Made by a program: the position numbers and the translations under genes. Below, one piece after another: positions 59,464-64,000 of a DNA stretch of 64,000 nt. This DNA is from Austropuccinia psidii. Lineage: Eukaryota > Basidiomycota > Pucciniomycetes > Pucciniales > Sphaerophragmiaceae. The stretch covers positions 11,370,975 to 11,434,974 of the forward strand of contig JALGQZ010000011.1 in the NCBI GenBank assembly GCA_023105745.1, written 5' to 3'. The notes under the pieces were generated by a model. That model had not been told where the DNA came from and made no database searches. It was given only the letters and a program-made list of their open reading frames with translations. How positions within the stretch are numbered: the stretch's first letter is position 1; the number at the start of each line of letters is the position of its first letter.

Positions 59464-60525
59464 GTACTAAATTTTACCTTTTTCATTTCATGAGATAATT
59501 TAAAATGATTTCATAATTAGAAATATTACCTTTTTCAATTTGGCTTCTCTCGCAGAAGGTTATATCCCAATCATTTGCCTTATGGAAGTCCTTTTTTCAA
59601 AATACTTCGTCCCTTAGATACTTTGTTTCAATTCTTTGAAAGAGAATTATCAATGCTGAGGTGAGACATGATTCGACCAAAGACTTGAATTAACAGCAAC
59701 TCCCTTTTTTAGGTCAAGTGAAGTGTTCTTTGATTAGTAATATCATGTTTTCCAGTTAACCCAAAATATTACACAAAATCCATAAATAGTGACCCAAAAA
59801 TACTATTTTTGAATCTTCATCGATCTCATCCTTCAATATCTGGAGTTCTCTTAAAAATATTCACCATATGCATCTATATGTTACTAATGTGCCTCAGGGA
59901 AAATGAATACGTTCAGGTTGTCCGTTTTATCCTTCCGGGGGAATCGTCACTCTCTTAGCTCTTTCTTTTATAATATTATCTCAGTAATTCACGTATTCCT
60001 CCAATTAAGTAAAAAGATTCTGGATTCATTTAATACTTTTCAAAGATTTTAAATGATACAGGAAAACGTTCCTCTCTCCTGTATTGCTCAAAAACCATGT
60101 TTATAAGTGGGTTAGATTGAGTTTGCGTCTATGAGGTGTAATTTCTATGAGGAAAAACGGACATAGAATTCTTACCAATATAAAAAGCTTTGAGTACGAT
60201 TATAGTCTTGGAAAAATATGTAAGGCCACGAATCCTATTGCTGGTTTGCAATCTTATAATTGAATCTTGAATTTGTATAACAATGAATTAATCCCAAATA
60301 TCCTCCTCTATGCCAGATTTAATAAGGGAAAATAATTTCAACAGCTTATTTTTTTCCATTGAGTAAAACTAAATCCCCTTAAAAAATAATAGTAAAAACA
60401 GACAGAAAGAAAGCTCAAATACGCTCCATCCCTGTTGTTTATCTATAGTATACATGTTTTTTTCATATATTTCATTCAAGTAGTTTATCTCACCTTGGCT
60501 TCAAATTAGAATTTGACTTTAAAAA
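59464..60525. other. Intergenic DNA, nothing recognised
   Basis: AT-rich, with only short open frames lacking any recognisable motif. Confidence 0.4.
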
Positions 60526-60660
60526 CTATTTTCTTAGGAAATCCATTCCTAGTATAATGAAGCCTGAGCCCTTCAACACATTGGTAACCACATTGAAGCT
60601 TCTCCAACCACAATTAAAGCTCAATAATGCAATATTTATATTATGAATTATCAAGTTATG
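60526..60660 (-). pseudogene. Retropepsin-like C-terminal fragment
   Basis: The minus strand reads NCGWRSFNVVTNVLKGSGF, then IILGMDFLRK and a stop. The ILGMDFL segment is the distal conserved motif of retrotransposon aspartic proteases. The catalytic DTG part is absent. Probably a relic of a further gypsy-type element. Confidence 0.4.
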
Positions 60661-61142
60661 ATGTTCTTTCTTCAAAGAAGCACTGAATCTGGAAGTATTA
60701 TTTAGGCTTGGATACTCAAAATACCAAAGGGGTAGTGACGTTAAGTTAAAACATGTCTTTTTATGATCTCCATGAGGTTAGTGACATTTCTTCATCTCTT
60801 AATTTCTCTCACATAGAATCTGATGCAGCAGGGAGTATTGCACACCTATATTATCTTTATTGCATAATTTGTTTAAAAACCCATTTTAACTCTCTACCCC
60901 TTTCTCTCATTGGGAATTATTTATTGACTTCAGCAAAGCCACTTAGCACCCTTGATAAGAAAGATTCCTTTTTCCTTTCATAGCTATTATAGTGGGTTGT
61001 TGTCAGGTTCAGTCAATGATGAATTAGGAATAATAGTATTTACTACTTTAAATATGACTGTGACATGCATAATTATGATTAAAAAATTTTGAATAATAAT
61101 AAAAGGGCTTTACCATTGTGGAATATTGGTGGTGAGTTCTGT

Positions 61143-61560
61143 TTAAAGCCCTGATTGCAGTCTTAAAAGTTGGTTTACTATAACAAGAGCTACAATAAAA
61201 AAATATTTAAGGTATACCTGATTTTTTTCCAAGAGTATAACTGTTTCTGACAGTTGTATTACAGAGGGATTCTTTTTCTGGAAGAGAAAAGGCCTCCTTT
61301 TATCCTGAAATGCAATGGAAAGATCCTCTAGACTATCCACGTAGAGGAAGTGAAGATTTTTCACTTCTGAGTGCTGGCTTGTGGGTTGCACAAGGCCTGT
61401 ATATTCTGGATTAGGCTCATATGTGGTTTTAAAACCACATCTGGCAATTTTTCCCCAATAGAGGGTGAATACTTTCATCTTGGGACCACACAGCCCTCTT
61501 CTGACATGTATGATGCATAGAGGTCTGTACAGAACGTGTATGGGGCCCCAGTATTCAATT
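61143..61560 (-). pseudogene. Unrecognised coding-like segment, homologous to 16938-17377
   Basis: Minus-strand open frame, upstream part EYWGPIHVLYRPLCII, then MKVFTLYWGKIARCGFKTTY, then EVKNLHFLYVDSLEDLSIAF and RRPFLFQKKNPSVIQLSE. It matches the plus-strand copy at 16938-17377 as protein. A donor-like GTATACC follows the AAAATCAG codons near 61218. Family unknown; it may be an exon of a dispersed gene or of an unrecognised transposon. Confidence 0.4.
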
Positions 61561-61719
61561 AACTATGAGGTATTGAAGTATAAAAAAGCTTCTTTGTCTA
61601 TTTGACAACTCATAATCATAGTTAAGGGATAGTAACCCACAGTAAAAGTGTAACAGCCAATCTGTGGGATTTTAATGTTAAAACTGCTCTAAATTTGTCA
61701 GTTTTTAAGATATTGAGCT

Positions 61720-62762
61720 CAACGCTTTTTGATGAGGTGGAAATGAGATGAAAATGAGAAATTGTCTTTTGACTGGGTTTGGGTAACGTTTTTTTTTGAA
61801 TTTTTTGTGCAAGTTGTGACTTGAAGGAGGATGTATGGCTGTTTTTTGGTTGAAAATTGGGCCAGGGCCTCTTGATATAAACTTACAAATACCTATGTGA
61901 ATTTGTCTCTTTTTTATAAATTAATTTAAGTGTTCTGACATAGATCTATTAAAAGCTTATAAGAGCCTACAAATCACCTATCAATATTTATGTGATTCTA
62001 TTGATCTGGGGAGAAGGTTTAATGAAATGATTCATTTTTAACCAATGAGAGATATTTTTCGCTCAAATGTGTTGAGCCCAAAGTTTAAACATAGATATTT
62101 CTATCAATTAAAGTGAGCTTGATCTTGGAAGACCTGGGTGGCTCTCGGGCTTCATGGCGCCTCTATCAATATTATGAATATATCTACTTCAAAGGAACCC
62201 TATTAAATATATCTGAAGCTATATAATAGAGCGTTCAGTACACACATGATGTCAGAATATTGTATAAGAGCCTTCTTTGAAATTCAAAAGGAACAAAATA
62301 TTTCGAAAATCCCTTCAATATGAGTGGCAAATAGTATTGTTTTCATGTTTTATTTTTGGTAGAGTCTATATCTGTCCTTGTAATTTGAATCTCAATTTTG
62401 AATACAATTCCCACTATCATAAATTTTTTATCTCCAAAGGAACTTAGAAAAATCAAGTGAGAAAAAGGTATTTTATCTGAAGAATTCGCATTTCAACTTT
62501 AACCAGAGAGCTGTATTGTTTCATGATATTTAGATTCAGGTGTATGGATGTATATGAAGTTTGGTTTTTGCTCACATAAGTTTATGAAGAAGGTGCTTTT
62601 TCAGCAACTTTCTCTTGGTGATTCCGCCAGAATTTCTTTTCACTGACCACTTGGAAAAACATCTATTAAAAACGTAATTGTTTCTTTTCTTCATGAGTTT
62701 ATATAAATTTCTGCAAAATACATTCTTTATAAATTGTTTTTTTCACAAAAACACTAATTCAA
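61720..62762 (+). repeat. ~1-kb repeat unit upstream of a tRNA fragment, copy 2
   Basis: Collinear with 55790-56779 and ends directly at the tRNA fragment GGGAACGTGG. It has an extra 53 bp (62109-62161) flanked by a perfect 9-bp direct repeat, TCTATCAAT. Confidence 0.8.
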
Positions 62763-62772
62763 GGGAACGTGG
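62763..62772 (+). pseudogene. 5' stub of a third tRNA-Ser copy
   Basis: GGGAACGTGG, in the same context as the intact tRNA at 56780, stops abruptly and is followed by CACCACCGCGAAAATGC. The rest of the tRNA is not found before the window ends. Confidence 0.65.
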
Positions 62773-62895
62773 CACCACCGCGAAAATGCTGACCTAAGCA
62801 CAACCACGTCGCACTGACGTAGGTATCAGGTCAGTGCAAGGTTGTTAGTTTTTACACACCCCTTCTCAGGATTTTCCATCAATGTTTCCCCTCAG

Positions 62896-63356
62896 TACCT
62901 TCACAAAGGCATACAAAGGTATCTTAATTTCGAAGTATTTTTATTCTCAAAGATAATCCTCAATCCTTTCTCTCACAGTTGAAAAGTAACAATGAGATTG
63001 TTCATTTTAATAAATGAATGCTTTTGTTTTTCTTTTCTCTTCACAAAATGTAGCATTAGGAACCAAAGAACAGGAAGACGATAAAAAGGGGAAACGTTGC
63101 AATGTATGCTTACTACTTTATCGATGGGATTCAAACCCTTCTGGAGCACAACAAAGTATGTTTTCATACTTCATTTTCTTTTATTTAAAGTAATCCTTTC
63201 AAAATTGTGTTCATTCATTCTATACCCAAATCATTTTCTCTTCCCCTGCTCCTGTTTTATCACATCCCTTATCTCTGTTGGATTTTTTTCCTAATTTGTG
63301 TACTTTCTACATTTTGGACAGGTGCAGAAATCCATGATGGTAGATGTAATTGTTGA
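62896..63356 (+). CDS. Candidate 3' exons of a spliced gene with a cysteine-rich tail
   Basis: Three exons with consensus borders and a continuous frame: 62896-62918 (after CCCCTCAG, before GTATCT), 63054-63155 (after AATGTAG, before GTATGT) and 63322-63356 (after TTGGACAG, ending TGA). The product tail reads TFTKAYKALGTKEQEDDKKG, then KRCNVCLLLYRWDSNPSG, ending GRCNC. No start or upstream exons were identified and I do not recognise the protein. The intron borders are good, but the exons are short, so chance is possible. Confidence 0.25.
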
Positions 63357-63758
63357 TGAAACCGAATGATGAAAGCAAAAAAATTTAAATAAAAAAAAAA
63401 AAACACAAATTACAAATTTAAAGAAGGTAAAATTGTGATTTTTTTGCAACAGCGATGACTCCATTCTTACCTTTGAAAGGCTCACAAGCTCACCCAACCC
63501 TAACCTCAAGTTGGTTTTAGTCTCACCCCGCTGCGTCTGCCAGTGATTTAATATCACAACATCTGCTTTTTTTTCATCTCAAATTGGTTTCGTTAGCACA
63601 CTTTTGATCACTCTTGCCACAACCCAAACAGCGATATTCCCAACGTAAGACTTACCGAGCTATAATTTCTCTTGTCAAGACCATTCTTGCTAATATCAGC
63701 CTTCTTATTTATTTTTTCAAATTCTTTTCAATTTTCCTTTGGACTATTTTTCATTTTT

Positions 63759-64000
63759 TTACGCTAGCATCCACAAAATCGATGGCAATTTTTTGTCTCA
63801 CATTTTATCAATGCGGTCGTAGAGGGGTGGCCAGAGGTAATTCCGGAAGAATTACTAAACAGCTTAACAGTACCTCCATTTAACTTACACCAGCTGCGCT
63901 TGAAAGTAAACACCCCCATCTTCCTTTCAAGAAGCTCAAATATTTTGCAAGGCCTATGCAATAGCGCCCAATTATTGATTGAGGAAGTCAAGGCAAACGT
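63759..64000 (+). pseudogene. PIF1/Helitron-type helicase fragment (partial)
   Basis: The plus strand from ~63808 reads VVEGWPEVIPEELLNSLTVP, then LHQLRLKVNTPIFLSRSS and LQGLCNSAQLLIEE to the window edge. This matches the late region of Helitron/PIF1-like helicases (PEEFLNSL, LRLKVGAPI.LLRN, GLCNGTRL as known family motifs). YASIHKIDGN just upstream lies in another frame, so there is a frameshift near 63800. Changes at LLRN (LSRS) and CNGT (CNSA) suggest a decayed copy. Confidence 0.65.

Larger units (their letters stand above)
62773..64000. mobile_element. Putative second CACC-type element, left end only
   Basis: Begins CACCACCGCGAAAA, similar to CACCCCCGGCAAAC at 58004, inside another tRNA-Ser copy. 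A subterminal perfect hairpin, GCACTGAC/GTCAGTGC, lies at 62811-62837. It would contain the candidate exons at 62896-63356 and the helicase fragment near the edge. The right end is outside the window, so identity and target duplication are unconfirmed. Confidence 0.4.

Noticed and set aside
62838..62850. Helitron 3' end after the hairpin at 62811-62837
   Set aside because: The hairpin is followed by GTTAG, not CTRR, and it lies at the start of the tRNA interruption, so it fits a subterminal structure of the CACC-type end better.
1..64000. CRISPR arrays, bacterial operons or replication origins
   Set aside because: No spaced direct repeats of that type; composition, introns, tRNA structure and retroelements are eukaryotic.

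Overview
The window is a repeat-dominated, AT-rich eukaryotic (fungal) segment. The Gag-Pol proteins, chromodomain, short (63-90 nt) GT-AG introns and a second, unrelated Gag fragment all resemble the large retroelement families I associate with rust fungi (Pucciniales), most of all the myrtle rust Austropuccinia psidii. That assignment rests on remembered protein similarity, not on a search. I recognise no ordinary single-copy host protein gene with confidence.

Layout. 1-54049 is a stack of nested Ty3/gypsy chromovirus elements from three related families, called A, B and C here. All have LTRs of about 1.8-2.0 kb that start TGTGAGCC and end CTTACA, followed by a shared TTTGGGGGCC site. A0 (minus, 1-2971) sits in the gag of B0 (minus, 2972-16937). 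B0's 5' LTR also holds the complete but decayed A1 (plus, 4850-13407, target duplication GAAAA) and a solo C LTR (15000-16924, target duplication TCTAT). B1 (plus, 17630-48036) carries C2 (minus, 19168-29459, duplication AAATT) in its 5' LTR and B2 (minus, 32138-42224, duplication GAATC) in its gag. B2 is the youngest and best preserved: its LTRs are almost identical and its 1,974-codon gag-pol has one in-frame stop. 48037-52415 holds two inverted A remnants. 52416-54049 is an old B LTR with a gag fragment of another gypsy family inside it.

The most interesting system is at the 5' end of all three families. A short leader exon (150, 159 or 198 nt) is followed by an intron of 64-88 nt whose last 11-14 nt contain the Gag AUG. 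Splicing to the conserved ACCAG acceptor removes the Gag start and joins the leader to a second reading frame that overlaps Gag. This overprinted protein, called X here (about 259-286 aa), is conserved between families A, B and C. Unspliced RNA would give Gag-Pol and spliced RNA would give X. In families B and C an upstream intron would also create the AUG of X by joining A to TG.

54050-64000 is a different landscape: diverged copies of a ~1-kb repeat ending at a tRNA-Ser-like gene (intact at 56780-56871). A second tRNA copy is split by a 1,382-bp terminal-inverted-repeat element (58004-59385) carrying an RNase H plus zinc-knuckle reading frame without reverse transcriptase. A third copy is cut after 10 nt by a similar CACC-type terminus at 62773, and the window ends in a PIF1/Helitron-type helicase fragment.
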